Shown: one piece after another, positions 9,349 through 19,994 of the stretch
How positions within the stretch are numbered: the first letter of the stretch is position 1
Layout: each line of letters begins with the position of its first letter
Virus record (IMG/VR): IMGVR_UViG_3300020193_000020
Span: 1 to 62,654 of that record
Length of the DNA: 62,654 nucleotides
Strand: one strand, 5' to 3'
DNA from: a virus
The notes under the pieces: generated by a model
The model's input: only the letters and a program-made list of their open reading frames with translations
Database searches by the model: none
Told to the model about the DNA's origin: nothing
Position numbers and translations under genes: made by a program

Positions 9349-10545
9349 TTAATAAAGTTGAGTTATACTTGTAAAGTATCCACGTTTGGCTCTGTTCCAT
9401 CTTGCAGATGCTTTAGTTGCTGTATGAGTTACAAAAATTTCATCTGCTAATGGCTTATCTACATATTTAGTTCCATCAAAAACTAAAATCGAATTTGGTT
9501 TTGGATCTAAAATTGGTTGTAAAATAGCTGGTGTTGTTGATGCACCCGTTATAGTAATTGTTGGTGGTGTTTCATATCTAGAACCAAAATTAGTCATTGT
9601 TACACCAGTTATAACACCACCAGTCAGTTCTAATGTTGCTGTAGCTGTTATTCCTGGACTATCAACCTGTGACAAATTAACGAATTCAAATCCATCAACA
9701 GCAGATGTAGAAACTGCTGCTAAGTTTGTTAAATTAAATGTGCCGACAACAGTATTAACATCAAAACGTTTTAATGAAGCGTTATAAGATATTATTCTTG
9801 CTGTTGCTGATGAGACCGCAGTAACGGAACTTAAAGTTACGGTAACATTTCCTGGAGAGGTTATTGCAGTAGTGTTTGTGAAAGTTCCTTTCAACACAGA
9901 AATCAGAATCGAAGAACCATTCTTTTGAATAATTCTACCTTTTATAGAACCTGAAGATTGTGAAATAACATCATCAACATAAACAGAACCTTGATTAGTT
10001 GTTGTTGCAGAAATAACAATTTGTTTAATTGTTCCAGTTGTGTCTGTTACAACATTTCCAGATAATGTGTTTGCAGCATTAACATCCAAATAAACTGAAG
10101 TGGGTGGTGCTGAAAATGCGATTGTTGGTGAAGTATAACCAGTTCCACCATTTACTATTTGTACAGATGTAACACTTTTACCAGCAACAACAATTCCTCT
10201 TGTTTGTGAATCAATAACACCATCAACAATTCTATTTGTTTTAACTCTCCACTGATCAAATGTATTATATTGATCTACATAATCATTTGCTGTAATAACT
10301 GCTGTTGCGGTTGCTGTTGTTCCTGATGGAGGAGGTGCAATAGTTACAGATGGTGTAGAATTATAACCAGAACCAGCATTAGTGATAATAAAAGAAAGTA
10401 CAGCATTACCGGATAAAACTGCTACTGCTGTGGCTTGTATACCACTAGTCGGAGGTGCAATAGTTACTGCTGGTGCTGTAGAATATCCAGAACCACCAAT
10501 TCCTAGAGTTAAACTTACAACGTTACCTGAACTAAGTATGTTCAT
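9349..10545 (-). CDS. Virion protein with several GYTS-type beta repeats (398 aa)
   Basis: The protein begins almost directly with the repeat: GSGYSTAPAVTIAPP near residue 17, GSGYNSTPSVTIAPP near residue 57, GGTGYTSPTIAFSAPP near 138 and GSRYETPPTITITG near 316. Between them lies a region with FDQWRVKTNR and a beta-rich domain. The C-terminus has a distinct basic module (KASARWNRAKRGYFTSITQLY-like) that resembles attachment tails. The role is probably an accessory baseplate, whisker or head decoration protein; no T4 gene is assigned. It overlaps no neighbour; the next gene follows closely. Confidence 0.75.
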   Translation of the reverse strand: MNILSSGNVVSLTLGIGGSGYSTAPAVTIAPPTSGIQATAVAVLSGNAVLSFIITNAGSGYNSTPSVTIAPPPSGTTATATAVITANDYVDQYNTFDQWRVKTNRIVDGVIDSQTRGIVVAGKSVTSVQIVNGGTGYTSPTIAFSAPPTSVYLDVNAANTLSGNVVTDTTGTIKQIVISATTTNQGSVYVDDVISQSSGSIKGRIIQKNGSSILISVLKGTFTNTTAITSPGNVTVTLSSVTAVSSATARIISYNASLKRFDVNTVVGTFNLTNLAAVSTSAVDGFEFVNLSQVDSPGITATATLELTGGVITGVTMTNFGSRYETPPTITITGASTTPAILQPILDPKPNSILVFDGTKYVDKPLADEIFVTHTATKASARWNRAKRGYFTSITQLY

Positions 10546-10547
10546 TT

Positions 10548-10739
10548 TTATTTCTCTATTTTATTTAAAATTAATTCTAACATACTTTTAATTTCAAATA
10601 TTTCTGTCTCTATTCTATTTATTCTTTCTTTTTCTTGTTTTTGTTTTAAATATTTATCAAAGGCTGTTCTGTCTGTACTAAGAACAGCCTTTGAATTTAA
10701 GTCACGAATTAAAGTAGAATTTTCTATCGGTATATTCAT
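10548..10739 (-). CDS. Small coiled-coil phage protein (63 aa)
   Basis: The sequence pattern IRDLNSKAVLSTDR-AFDKYLKQK followed by a heptad-rich helix (INRIETEIFEIKSMLELILNKIEK) matches a small protein type seen near baseplate genes of other T4-like phages; its function is unknown. The C-terminal helix is a likely coiled coil. A 14-bp perfect inverted repeat overlaps codons for AVLSTDRTAFD. It starts one base after the stop of the DUF4815-type gene region, consistent with co-translation. Confidence 0.65.
   Translation of the reverse strand: MNIPIENSTLIRDLNSKAVLSTDRTAFDKYLKQKQEKERINRIETEIFEIKSMLELILNKIEK
10657..10694 (-). repeat. Intragenic inverted repeat (14 bp stem, 10 nt loop)
   Basis: Arms TCAAAGGCTGTTCT and AGAACAGCCTTTGA flank a 10-base loop, inside the 63-residue protein gene near its 5' end. 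Confidence 0.85.
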
Positions 10740-10740
10740 T

Positions 10741-13700
10741 TTATGCTACAGCAATTGCTCTTAAATCTTTTAGAATTGGAACAATTGTTTTATCTGTTGT
10801 TTTCATTACAATCTTTATTGCAAAAACTGTAAATGGTGTTAGTGCAGTACCAGATAATCCAGCGGAATATTGTCTATCAATAAATCTTGATTGTGAATCA
10901 AAATTTGCGTTAGTGGCAACAACATCTTCTGTCATTAAAACATATGGCTTATCTTCAAAAGAAACATTATCTGATGTTGTTAGAACTTTATAATATACTT
11001 CAACAGATGACGGTGAAGGTGTAAATGTTGATAACAGTACTTTAATACCAGTTGAATCAAAACCTTCGGCTAATGCAATTCTTCTGGTAATATACTTAGC
11101 AAAAGCACCACCACCAGATTTTTGTGTTTCATCTTTACTTACGTTATTGACCGTTGCACCACTTGAATGTGTAGCAGCACTTGTACCAACATAACCTCTA
11201 GATACAGTAAGAGTTGTTGTACCACCACCAGAAGAAATTAACATCTTTTCAATACCAACTTGTATTACATCTCCATTTGCAAAATTTGTTCCACTTTCAA
11301 CAGAAATTGATGTTGATGATGTTGATATTATATCAGCAGATAAAGTTGTTGTTGCCGATGAAATATTGTTGATTAAATTTTCAACCACAATTACACTTAA
11401 ACGTTCAGTATCAATTACAGGTGAAACTTGATCACCTGTTGTAGTTAATGTTGCTTCCATAACTACGCTACCAACATCTTGTACTTTGTTTTCTGTTGTA
11501 AGATAAGTATTAGCATTAGAAAAGAAATCTGTATAACCTGAAGCTAAACCACCAGTTGTTCCATCAGATGATGCTTTATATTTCCAAGAAACTTTTTTGT
11601 CACCGAAATTAATTTCTTGTGAAGTCATCTTAAATAAATGATATGCTTTTTGTGTTACTTGTGGATTTTTAATTAAAGCTGTTCCTGATGTTTGATTAAA
11701 TGAACAACGATTAATTGTGAACATTAAATCTTCTTCTTGAACAGGAGTCCATGTTCTTGCATTCTGCGATTTAAAGAATGATCCGGCGTAAGGTTGTGTG
11801 CTAATGATTTGACCTTGATCAATGTTAGTAATATTTAATTGACCAATTTCTGATACATAAGCATTATATTTATTTGAATTTGTAATCAATACAATTGCAT
11901 ATTCACCTGGGGGTAAATATACCGGAGATGTGAATTTGAAATTAGTTGCAACTTTGGTTGCTGTAGCTAAATCCGTTGTTTTCACATAATTTGTAATTGT
12001 TGCTGATGCCGCACCATTTGTACCATTACCACCACTTATAGTGACTGTTGGTGCTGATGTATAACCATAACCAGGATTTGTAATCGTAATTGCTGTTATA
12101 TTTCCACCAGAAACTGTTGCTGTTGCTGTTGGTGTAATACCATGTGCTAATTGTGGAGCAGAAAACGTTACTTCTGCTGTAGAATATCCAGAACCTTGAT
12201 TACTGATTGTTATGGTTGAAATTTTACCATATGGCTCCATAGTTATTTCGGTGAATGGTATAATATCATAAGCACTTGGGAATCCATTTTGTGTTGGTCT
12301 GATTTGTAATGTTACTGGAACATTAACATCTTTTGTTTGGAAGAAAACATCAACACTTTCCATAAACATACCATTTGGATATGTTGTAGATGGAACTAAG
12401 AATGTTTGTGCTAATGGATCAACATAATCACCAACATTCAATGGTTGTGATTCTGATATAGCAACAACCTCTGTAACAGCTCTTCGTCTTGGAACCATTG
12501 TTCTTGTTGAAACAACAGTTTTTTCTCTTGTTTGTAAAGTTCCTTCGGCGAAATAATTTGTTTCTGCTGAAGTTGTAGTTGCCGCTAAGTTATTTGTACT
12601 ACTATCTGTTAATTTAAACTTTCTAGAACCAGTTTTAAACGTTCCTGCTGGAATTGTAAATGTTCCAGAAATTTCACCTCTTGAATCAGTTTTACCATTT
12701 GCTGAATTCCCAGAAATTTGGAATTGTGTATTAAACACACAGGCAATAGCAGTATCATCAAAGAAACCATAAACTTGTGTATTTGGCTTTAATGACTTAC
12801 CTACGAATGTAACTGTTTTTGATCTTATATAAGGAACAACACTAATATTTACAATTTTATCATCAACTACTTTTGTAATAGTTTCTGGTACATGTTCAAC
12901 AACGGTTCCTGTTCTTCTTCTTTCACCAGTTCTTACGACTCTCTCTCGGTTAAAAGTTTCAAATTGAAGTGGTGACGGAAATCCTCTTTCTTTCCAATCA
13001 AAAACACGCGCGGCAGTTTGGACAGTTTCTATGATTGTTTGTTGACCAGTCCAGCTTTCTTCCCAATCATTCCAGCCACTTTCAAATGGCTCTTCAGATA
13101 ATAGATAAGCATCATTTTCACCAACAATATTGGTAACAACATCAGGTTTATGTGTAGTATCAAACCATGTATCACTACTTGGATTTAAATCAATATTACC
13201 AATAAAGTTAAAGAAGTTATATGGATTGACATTTACAACTTTACTTGCATAAGGTTGACGTGCGAATACAGATGTTGTATATGATAAAGTAATTAGTGTT
13301 CCGGTTTGTACTGTATTAGTTAATGTATCTTTTATTAAAGTAATACTTTCACTGGAAAATGGAGGTCTTAATTCTTTTTTATTAAAATGCATTGAACACT
13401 TATAATCAGCATTTAATACATCACCAACTGAATGTCCACTGAAATTATCAACAACGAAACCATGCTTAAATCTATCATTACCACCAGAATCTGTTACATC
13501 AAAACTTTGAGTATCTTGTTCTAGAAGATTAAGTGAATTATAGTATTCTAGATTTTCAACTCTCTTTTCCAATTTACCAATATCACGCATTGTATATCTT
13601 TTGTTCTCGATATACTTTACTTTAACATCTTTTGTAGTATATGTATAAGCAGCAACTGTTAATACATATAGTGTCATTGCATCTTGATTATCTGGTGGAA

Positions 13701-16095
13701 CTTCAGGAGTTAACGAAGAAGTTCCTTTAATAACTAAAAATTCTTTATCTTTTGTAACAATAAGTTTATCAATTCTGTTTAGGTAATATGAATAATCAGC
13801 AACCATTAAACTTCCAGGACTTGGTACTACAACAGAAGAAACGTCTGTTACATATGGTCTAAAATCAACATAATCTCTTAAATTATATGTTTGTCTGGTA
13901 GTTGTTGATGTATATGTTTGAATATTTTCATATGTTGGATAAGAATCAACAGTAAAGAAACCACCAGAAGCAGAAGTTGCAGTATAATAATTATACATTA
14001 CAAGAACATATCCGGTTGGTGTTGATTGACCTTCTTTTAAAGTTAAACTACCCAAAGCATAAAAATCATCACGTTGTCCATTATCAATATTATATCTACT
14101 AGTAATGTCTGTGCCAGTTGAATAAAGAGTGTTAATATTTTCAGGTTTGGTTGGTGCTGAATCAAACATCAACACCTTAACTGTTCTATTAGCTAAAGTA
14201 GCATTTGTTGTGTCTCTAGTATCAATATCAGGTACGGGTAAAGAAATACTATTAAATGATGAACTAATTAATCTTCTACCTCTTGCTGAAGAATCTGTTA
14301 TAGGATTGCCAGATGCTAAATCATCTAAATTAGCAGTGACATATGTTTTTGTTCTTTGATCGAATGTAAAGTTTGTTGATGAATTACTACTAAAATTCAT
14401 CAAGGCAACTATAGCAATGTTATTAGAACCACCACCAGATACTGTTACTGTAATTGATGTTGAACCATCACCAATTGTTGGTGACGAAACAAAAGCATTT
14501 GTTGATGTATTAAAAACTAATACATTTCCAGGAGTAGTTGGTGATAAAAATGTAATTCTAGCATCACCAGTAGGAATTGTAACAGACCCCGAACTTAAAA
14601 TTCCGGTAAATGTTGTGTAAAATTGATATGAAACATCAATTCCTGCTGGAACATTTGTGTTCAAAAATGATTTAACAACATTAGAAGAAACTGGGAATAG
14701 CATATTAGAGAAGCTACTTTCTTCTAACACGGCATTTCCACTTACTAAAACTAATTCTGCAATTTTATTTATTGTTCCTGCTTTAGCAAAACTTTTAATA
14801 GATGAAAAAACTTGACCGGAATCTAAAGAAATATTTGTTAAATATGCTCTATAAACACCATAACTATCGGAAGCATTTCTAAGAATTACTTTTAATTTTG
14901 CAGTTCCAATTTTAGTACCTGATCCCGGTGTTGCGTTATTATGTAAATCAATAGTCGGATTTGTTTTTGTATCAACGAAATAAGCTAAATTATTGATTTT
15001 GGTATATGCACCATAATTTAATGTAATAGGTGAGTTATTAACACTTGAATAATCTCTTGCTTTATCTACAATAATGTTTGTTGGTGCAATAGTTTCAAAT
15101 TCAAATCCCTTAACATAAGCTTTACCTGGATCAAGAACTGCCTTAACTGTTGTTGAGTTTGAGTTATTTTCTTTAATGGTAATTGCAAATGGTCTTACGG
15201 TATAATTACCTGATTCATCAAATGTTCTTCTAGCTAAAGTTTTTTCTAATTCAGCATATGCTGGAAATTTAACTTGTTGAACAATATAACCGTCTTCTAA
15301 TCTAACTAATAGAATAAAATCTTTATTTGGGGAATTACCTGCTGTGGGGTTTGCAACAATTCCTAGTTGTAATTCAATTTTATATCTATCAGCACCGGGA
15401 GCCAGATAATTATAAGAACCAGTTGCGTTATCTAGTAATGTTGAGTCATCATTTTCATCAATTAATGACTCAACAACATTTAAACCAACAGAACATGTTG
15501 GTGTTGCAGTATCTAAAGCTAAAGTTGAATCTTTTGTAATTGTTGTTTGTTGATCTACAATTACAAAGAAACCTTTTGTATAAAACACACCAGCTTGTAT
15601 AATTACAGCAGAAGCATCGCCAGTAAAACTAGAAGAAACAATTTGAGCACCAGAAGTTACTCCATTTGTTGCTTCATTTACAACACTAATAACTTCTGAC
15701 GCAGAAAATGTTCCAGAAATATACTTAATATAAATCTTTGGATTTGTTGTTGTACCGAATCCGAAAGTTTTAATAACTCTGGCTTGAGCACCTGAAGTAT
15801 TTCCACGAATCAAAACGCCATCAAAAGTTGATGCTAAGAGTTGATTACCGGAATAAACATTTTCCAACACAAGATATTTTACTTTTGCGTCAAAAGATGT
15901 TTGACCACCCAAAACCATACTACCATCTTGGAAAATATGATTACCAAAACGCTGAATTTGATTCTGTAATATTGTTTGAGCTTGAGTTAATTCTCTTGCC
16001 TGAACTGCTCGTCCCGGTCTAAATAGCACTCTTAGAAATTTCTTTGCTTCATTGAAGTCATCAAAATATGGTGGTGCGTTAAAGTTAATTGCCAT
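10741..16095 (-). CDS. Very large baseplate/tail structural protein, DUF4815 type (1784 aa)
   Basis: The N-terminus (NAPPYFDDF, LRVLFRPGRAVQARELTQ, FG-HIF-DGSMV-GG) is the signature of the DUF4815 proteins found beside gp8 in T4-like phages of marine and freshwater bacteria, where they seem to occupy the place of gp10 and neighbouring wedge genes. The middle has a DFRPYV motif and a helical stretch with RYTMRDIGKLEKRVENLE. The C-terminal third has PLAQTFLVP, two GYTS-type repeats at about residues 1300-1360, and a final beta-rich part. It is the largest gene in the window. An AATAAATA motif (late promoter variant) lies at 16116-16123. Exact baseplate position is inferred. Confidence 0.8.
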   Translation of the reverse strand: MAINFNAPPYFDDFNEAKKFLRVLFRPGRAVQARELTQAQTILQNQIQRFGNHIFQDGSMVLGGQTSFDAKVKYLVLENVYSGNQLLASTFDGVLIRGNTSGAQARVIKTFGFGTTTNPKIYIKYISGTFSASEVISVVNEATNGVTSGAQIVSSSFTGDASAVIIQAGVFYTKGFFVIVDQQTTITKDSTLALDTATPTCSVGLNVVESLIDENDDSTLLDNATGSYNYLAPGADRYKIELQLGIVANPTAGNSPNKDFILLVRLEDGYIVQQVKFPAYAELEKTLARRTFDESGNYTVRPFAITIKENNSNSTTVKAVLDPGKAYVKGFEFETIAPTNIIVDKARDYSSVNNSPITLNYGAYTKINNLAYFVDTKTNPTIDLHNNATPGSGTKIGTAKLKVILRNASDSYGVYRAYLTNISLDSGQVFSSIKSFAKAGTINKIAELVLVSGNAVLEESSFSNMLFPVSSNVVKSFLNTNVPAGIDVSYQFYTTFTGILSSGSVTIPTGDARITFLSPTTPGNVLVFNTSTNAFVSSPTIGDGSTSITVTVSGGGSNNIAIVALMNFSSNSSTNFTFDQRTKTYVTANLDDLASGNPITDSSARGRRLISSSFNSISLPVPDIDTRDTTNATLANRTVKVLMFDSAPTKPENINTLYSTGTDITSRYNIDNGQRDDFYALGSLTLKEGQSTPTGYVLVMYNYYTATSASGGFFTVDSYPTYENIQTYTSTTTRQTYNLRDYVDFRPYVTDVSSVVVPSPGSLMVADYSYYLNRIDKLIVTKDKEFLVIKGTSSLTPEVPPDNQDAMTLYVLTVAAYTYTTKDVKVKYIENKRYTMRDIGKLEKRVENLEYYNSLNLLEQDTQSFDVTDSGGNDRFKHGFVVDNFSGHSVGDVLNADYKCSMHFNKKELRPPFSSESITLIKDTLTNTVQTGTLITLSYTTSVFARQPYASKVVNVNPYNFFNFIGNIDLNPSSDTWFDTTHKPDVVTNIVGENDAYLLSEEPFESGWNDWEESWTGQQTIIETVQTAARVFDWKERGFPSPLQFETFNRERVVRTGERRRTGTVVEHVPETITKVVDDKIVNISVVPYIRSKTVTFVGKSLKPNTQVYGFFDDTAIACVFNTQFQISGNSANGKTDSRGEISGTFTIPAGTFKTGSRKFKLTDSSTNNLAATTTSAETNYFAEGTLQTREKTVVSTRTMVPRRRAVTEVVAISESQPLNVGDYVDPLAQTFLVPSTTYPNGMFMESVDVFFQTKDVNVPVTLQIRPTQNGFPSAYDIIPFTEITMEPYGKISTITISNQGSGYSTAEVTFSAPQLAHGITPTATATVSGGNITAITITNPGYGYTSAPTVTISGGNGTNGAASATITNYVKTTDLATATKVATNFKFTSPVYLPPGEYAIVLITNSNKYNAYVSEIGQLNITNIDQGQIISTQPYAGSFFKSQNARTWTPVQEEDLMFTINRCSFNQTSGTALIKNPQVTQKAYHLFKMTSQEINFGDKKVSWKYKASSDGTTGGLASGYTDFFSNANTYLTTENKVQDVGSVVMEATLTTTGDQVSPVIDTERLSVIVVENLINNISSATTTLSADIISTSSTSISVESGTNFANGDVIQVGIEKMLISSGGGTTTLTVSRGYVGTSAATHSSGATVNNVSKDETQKSGGGAFAKYITRRIALAEGFDSTGIKVLLSTFTPSPSSVEVYYKVLTTSDNVSFEDKPYVLMTEDVVATNANFDSQSRFIDRQYSAGLSGTALTPFTVFAIKIVMKTTDKTIVPILKDLRAIAVA

Positions 16096-16121
16096 AGTTA
16101 TTTAATACCTAAGTATATTTA

Positions 16122-17828
16122 TTAGAACTCTAATACTATTCTTATTTCTTCTGTTTGATCAGAAGCTCTGTTGATTGATCTTCTGTTCTCTAAGTAAATA
16201 ACGTCACCATAATATGATTCTGAACCCAATTTAGTAACACCTGATGTTGCAATTGTAGCTGAGTTTGTTCCATCACCAATACTATCAGAATCATTAAATA
16301 CTTTCTGGTCATATGTATCTACCGCTGTTGTTGAAACTTCATTAACCAAAACATATGCTGGATCTGGTGATGATGCTGGAACATATTGCACAACTTTTGC
16401 TGTTTTACTACCAGAAGTAATTGTGCTATCAATTGTAAATGCTCCAGGAGTTGAATTTCCTGTAAGAGTTAGCTTATATAAATTATTTTCACCAGTAGAA
16501 CTTGTAACTAAACCACATACAGTTGATGTTGTTGGTCTTTGATCAGGAGAAACTGTCCAATTCTTATCAACCAATAACATATTCGCTGTTGTTTCATAAC
16601 CAATAATTTTTCTTCTTTCACCTCTACCTGGGCCGGAAATTAAAACTATATCTTTTCCTAAAATTGATGCAGTAGGATTTGTAGCGATTTTTATGTTATT
16701 ATTTGCTGAAGTTGGATTTGTTGATGAGTTATATCCACTCAAATATCCTGTTATTTGAGGAAATGATGATGTAACCACACCCGTTGAAGTACCCGTTGAA
16801 TTTAATTCAATCGGATCAACAATAATACCAATTCTTCTATAGTCATTTACTGTAATAAGTTGATTACTTTCTGAACCAGAAAGTTCAACATAAATCATTA
16901 CAGCAACACCACCCAATTCCGATACAGCATCAAATCCATGTCCACCCTTTGGGCTTAATACTGCACGAACCTGTAAATTTCCAGCAGATACTGTAATTGT
17001 TGGTTGTTTATAATAATTTGTTCCTACTGTTGTTAACTTAATAGGAAATTGTACAGCACCACCAGAAAGAGTTAAGGTTTGTGATACTGCTCTTGTTCCA
17101 CCTTTATGTGGAACTGCTATAGTTAGAGTTGGAGCACTACTATAACCAGAATTTGTTCCATTAATATCAATAACTTCAATAGCACCATCTCTTGCATTAT
17201 TCTGAACAGTAAATTGTCTACTAGCATCGTTATATTTTACAATTTTTACAGGAATCCAATCGGAGGTAACGAACTTTAACATATCAGCATCACTAACGCT
17301 ATACATAAATTTCCAGACATAACCATCTGAACAATAAATTAATCCATTATCACCAACACCACCACCTTCTCCTGTTCCTGTATCAATTGTAGCTGGATCA
17401 ATTGTTGATGGTGCTCCATTATTATTACTTAAACATTTATAAACTCTATATTCATCATTTGTTGTAGTAACAACATAAAAAGGAGTTACATCGAGGTTAG
17501 TTAAAGCACCTGCAGTTGTTTTATTAACTGTTGCAAATAAATCCATCTCATGATAATATTCTCTATAATAAACTTCTGATGTCCAATCATAACGTCTAAT
17601 TGCGTGGGAAATGTTATTAGCTTGTAATTTTTTCATGAAAATAATATCTTCATGAACATAATACTGAACATCTGGCGAATCAATTGGAACTGCTGGTGTT
17701 AAATCATCATTCCATGGAGTTGATTTTCCGATGAATAAGTAATAACTAGTTGGTGTTTGTTCGTCAAATGACTCAACAAATTGTTTAGCTGTTGATAGTC
17801 TAACTTTATTTGTAACAATAGCTGGCAT
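16122..17828 (-). CDS. 8: Baseplate wedge subunit gp8
   Basis: T4 gp8 features are clear: the start VTNKVRLSTAKQF, a YYLFIGKSTPWNDD segment, IRRYDWTSEVYY, the YVWKFMYSVSDAD motif, and a C-terminus IYLENRRSINRASDQTEEI close to the T4 ending. At 568 residues it is much longer than T4 gp8 (about 330). The extra sequence, from about residue 200 to 480, includes GYTS-type repeats (SGYSSAPTLTI near 226) and is probably an inserted decoration. gp8 dimers bridge gp7 and gp10 in the wedge. An exact late promoter motif precedes it, and AAAGGAT serves as ribosome-binding site. Confidence 0.88.
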   Translation of the reverse strand: MPAIVTNKVRLSTAKQFVESFDEQTPTSYYLFIGKSTPWNDDLTPAVPIDSPDVQYYVHEDIIFMKKLQANNISHAIRRYDWTSEVYYREYYHEMDLFATVNKTTAGALTNLDVTPFYVVTTTNDEYRVYKCLSNNNGAPSTIDPATIDTGTGEGGGVGDNGLIYCSDGYVWKFMYSVSDADMLKFVTSDWIPVKIVKYNDASRQFTVQNNARDGAIEVIDINGTNSGYSSAPTLTIAVPHKGGTRAVSQTLTLSGGAVQFPIKLTTVGTNYYKQPTITVSAGNLQVRAVLSPKGGHGFDAVSELGGVAVMIYVELSGSESNQLITVNDYRRIGIIVDPIELNSTGTSTGVVTSSFPQITGYLSGYNSSTNPTSANNNIKIATNPTASILGKDIVLISGPGRGERRKIIGYETTANMLLVDKNWTVSPDQRPTTSTVCGLVTSSTGENNLYKLTLTGNSTPGAFTIDSTITSGSKTAKVVQYVPASSPDPAYVLVNEVSTTAVDTYDQKVFNDSDSIGDGTNSATIATSGVTKLGSESYYGDVIYLENRRSINRASDQTEEIRIVLEF

Positions 17829-17849
17829 TTCTAATAAATCCTTTTAGAA

Positions 17850-17857
17850 TATTTATA
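17850..17857 (-). promoter_or_regulatory. T4-type late promoter motif before gp8
   Basis: TATAAATA on the minus strand, 21 bases before the gp8 ATG and overlapping the 3' end of gp7. Leader would contain AAAGGAT. Confidence 0.6.
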
Positions 17858-19994
17858 TTGGTTTTATAGTAATAAAAGCTTCACGATTAAAATTAGTTCG
17901 TTCAGCTAAACCATTCGGTTTAATAAATTGATTGATTACTGTATTTTCAACAATCTTCATTGGTGTATTTGACAAAGTGTAAAGATCATCTTGATAATAA
18001 TTTAAATTACTAGTTCCAGTATATTTATTTGGATAATAATATGTTATAGGAGAAAAACTTTGTACTAATTGTGTATTTTTCCAACCCCCATAACCTGGAA
18101 TATTAAATCTATCTGTATTTATCCATTCTAATGTATTTCCATACACCTTTTGTTGATTATTGATTTTTATAGTTCTATAATTATTAGGAACATCTACCGC
18201 ATTTAAAATAAAACTCTTTACATCAAAACTTAATACTTTAAATGGATAGAAAAATTCTGGATATTCTTGTGGTGATCCATATTTATTTAAAGCAAAATAA
18301 TTAAACAAAGAAATAATACCGAAGAATACCATTCCTCCTGGATTTAACAAATCCTTAACAATATCTTTATAATCTGAATAATCTTCTTCTGATTTCAAAA
18401 CATATGAGAAATCTTGATAATAATCATCTTGTATAAATTTATTAGAAGATATAAAACCGTCATTATTAGCAAATTGTCCAGGTTCAATACCTAATGTTTT
18501 TGGTTCAAATTGTATTTGTGCAAGATTTAAATATGCTGTAGCAACAGCATCTCTTTCTGCTATACCTGTACTATTAAATGTTATTGTTGGGGTTTTCTTA
18601 TAACCAGTTCCATTATTTGTAATAGTTAAACCAGTAACAACTTTTTTAGATGTAGAAGGATCAATTGATGTTTGAACAGTAATTGTTGCTGTTGTTCCAG
18701 AAGGAGGAGCAGAAACTGTTGCTGTTATTGTTGCTCCAGCAGGATATAAACCACCACTATTAATAACTACTTCTTGAACTTTTTGTACAACACCGCTAAT
18801 TGAAGGTGGAATATATGCTTTAAATATCCCGGTTGATGCATCTTGATTATAATTTAAAATACCATGATCAAGTAAATCAAATGCTTTCAATTTACCTTCC
18901 GTATCTAAACTGGTAATTCTTACAATAATATCTGTTGCAGTTTTTCCTGTTGGAATATCAACATAAGAATTATCAATTACAATTTCATCACCAACCTCAT
19001 AAATAGCAGAACTTGAAAATAATTCACCTTTTCTTAATAAAGAAGGAGATCCAGAAACAGTAACTACCGTATCTGTTGTAGTGATTAAATCTAAATTATC
19101 ATAATATGATATAGTTTCATTGTAAGGAAAATTTTCACTTAAATCTTCTACATATAATTGAAAAAATGTTGTTGGTGTTCCATTAATACTATATTCTACA
19201 GTTTTTACTCTAGTAACAACAGCAATTGCACCAGAAGTATTACCATATATTCTTTTATTTAAATACGAAACATCACTTGTTCTTTTAATAGTAACAAACG
19301 GATATAAATTCCATTTACCATCAGAAACTCTCAACATATCCTTTTTAGGATAATAAAATTCCAAATCACTATTGTAAACAGTTCTAAAGAAGTATCTGAA
19401 ACTATCTTCATTTCCTTTTGATTTAAGGAAATCAGCTAATCCTTTTAATGTTAATTGTTTTGATGCTGTTAAAGTTTGAGGATAGTCTGGTGATAATTCA
19501 TCAAGTAATTTGTTTAACTTTGGATTTTCTGTTATTAAACTTCCATTATTACTATGAATTATTTGTGTAACCGTTGTATCTGTAAAATTTAATTGATTAC
19601 CTACAGCACCAGTAAATATTCCACTTGTTGTTACAATATTTAATGATCCTGTTGTGTTGGTTATACTTTCATAAGAAACAACAGCACCTTTAGCAACTAC
19701 AACACCATTAACATTCGATTGAACAATTTCATCACCATAATCAGTATAATTTTGTGAAAAATTAGACTGTTCTTCAGAAGATGTAAAAGATAATTTTAAA
19801 TTAATGACACTGGAATTGTATTGAGCTGTAATATCACGAGATTTTTCAAGTGATTGAATTACTGAGTATGGTGAACCACTACTCTCAAGATATTGAAAAT
19901 ATGTTTTGATAAAACTAACATATTTTTCAAAATTTGTACGGACATATCTTGATAATTGTTTGTCAATAAATATTGATATTTTTTTATCTTGCAT
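17853..19994 (-). CDS. 7: Baseplate wedge protein, probable gp7
   Basis: The 713-residue protein sits exactly between gp6 and gp8, as in T4, and overlaps gp6 by 11 bases. Its N-terminus (DKQLSRYVRTNFEKYVSFIKTYF) and a conserved stretch LADFLKSKGNEDSFRYFFRT-Y followed by YPKKDML match a family placed at the gp7 position in other T4-like phages. It is shorter than T4 gp7 (about 1030 residues). A GYTS-related beta module occupies about residues 410-480. The C-terminal part holds G-EWINTDRFNIPGYGGW. The family assignment rests on position plus general resemblance, so gp7 is probable rather than certain. Confidence 0.6.
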   Translation of the reverse strand: MQDKKISIFIDKQLSRYVRTNFEKYVSFIKTYFQYLESSGSPYSVIQSLEKSRDITAQYNSSVINLKLSFTSSEEQSNFSQNYTDYGDEIVQSNVNGVVVAKGAVVSYESITNTTGSLNIVTTSGIFTGAVGNQLNFTDTTVTQIIHSNNGSLITENPKLNKLLDELSPDYPQTLTASKQLTLKGLADFLKSKGNEDSFRYFFRTVYNSDLEFYYPKKDMLRVSDGKWNLYPFVTIKRTSDVSYLNKRIYGNTSGAIAVVTRVKTVEYSINGTPTTFFQLYVEDLSENFPYNETISYYDNLDLITTTDTVVTVSGSPSLLRKGELFSSSAIYEVGDEIVIDNSYVDIPTGKTATDIIVRITSLDTEGKLKAFDLLDHGILNYNQDASTGIFKAYIPPSISGVVQKVQEVVINSGGLYPAGATITATVSAPPSGTTATITVQTSIDPSTSKKVVTGLTITNNGTGYKKTPTITFNSTGIAERDAVATAYLNLAQIQFEPKTLGIEPGQFANNDGFISSNKFIQDDYYQDFSYVLKSEEDYSDYKDIVKDLLNPGGMVFFGIISLFNYFALNKYGSPQEYPEFFYPFKVLSFDVKSFILNAVDVPNNYRTIKINNQQKVYGNTLEWINTDRFNIPGYGGWKNTQLVQSFSPITYYYPNKYTGTSNLNYYQDDLYTLSNTPMKIVENTVINQFIKPNGLAERTNFNREAFITIKPI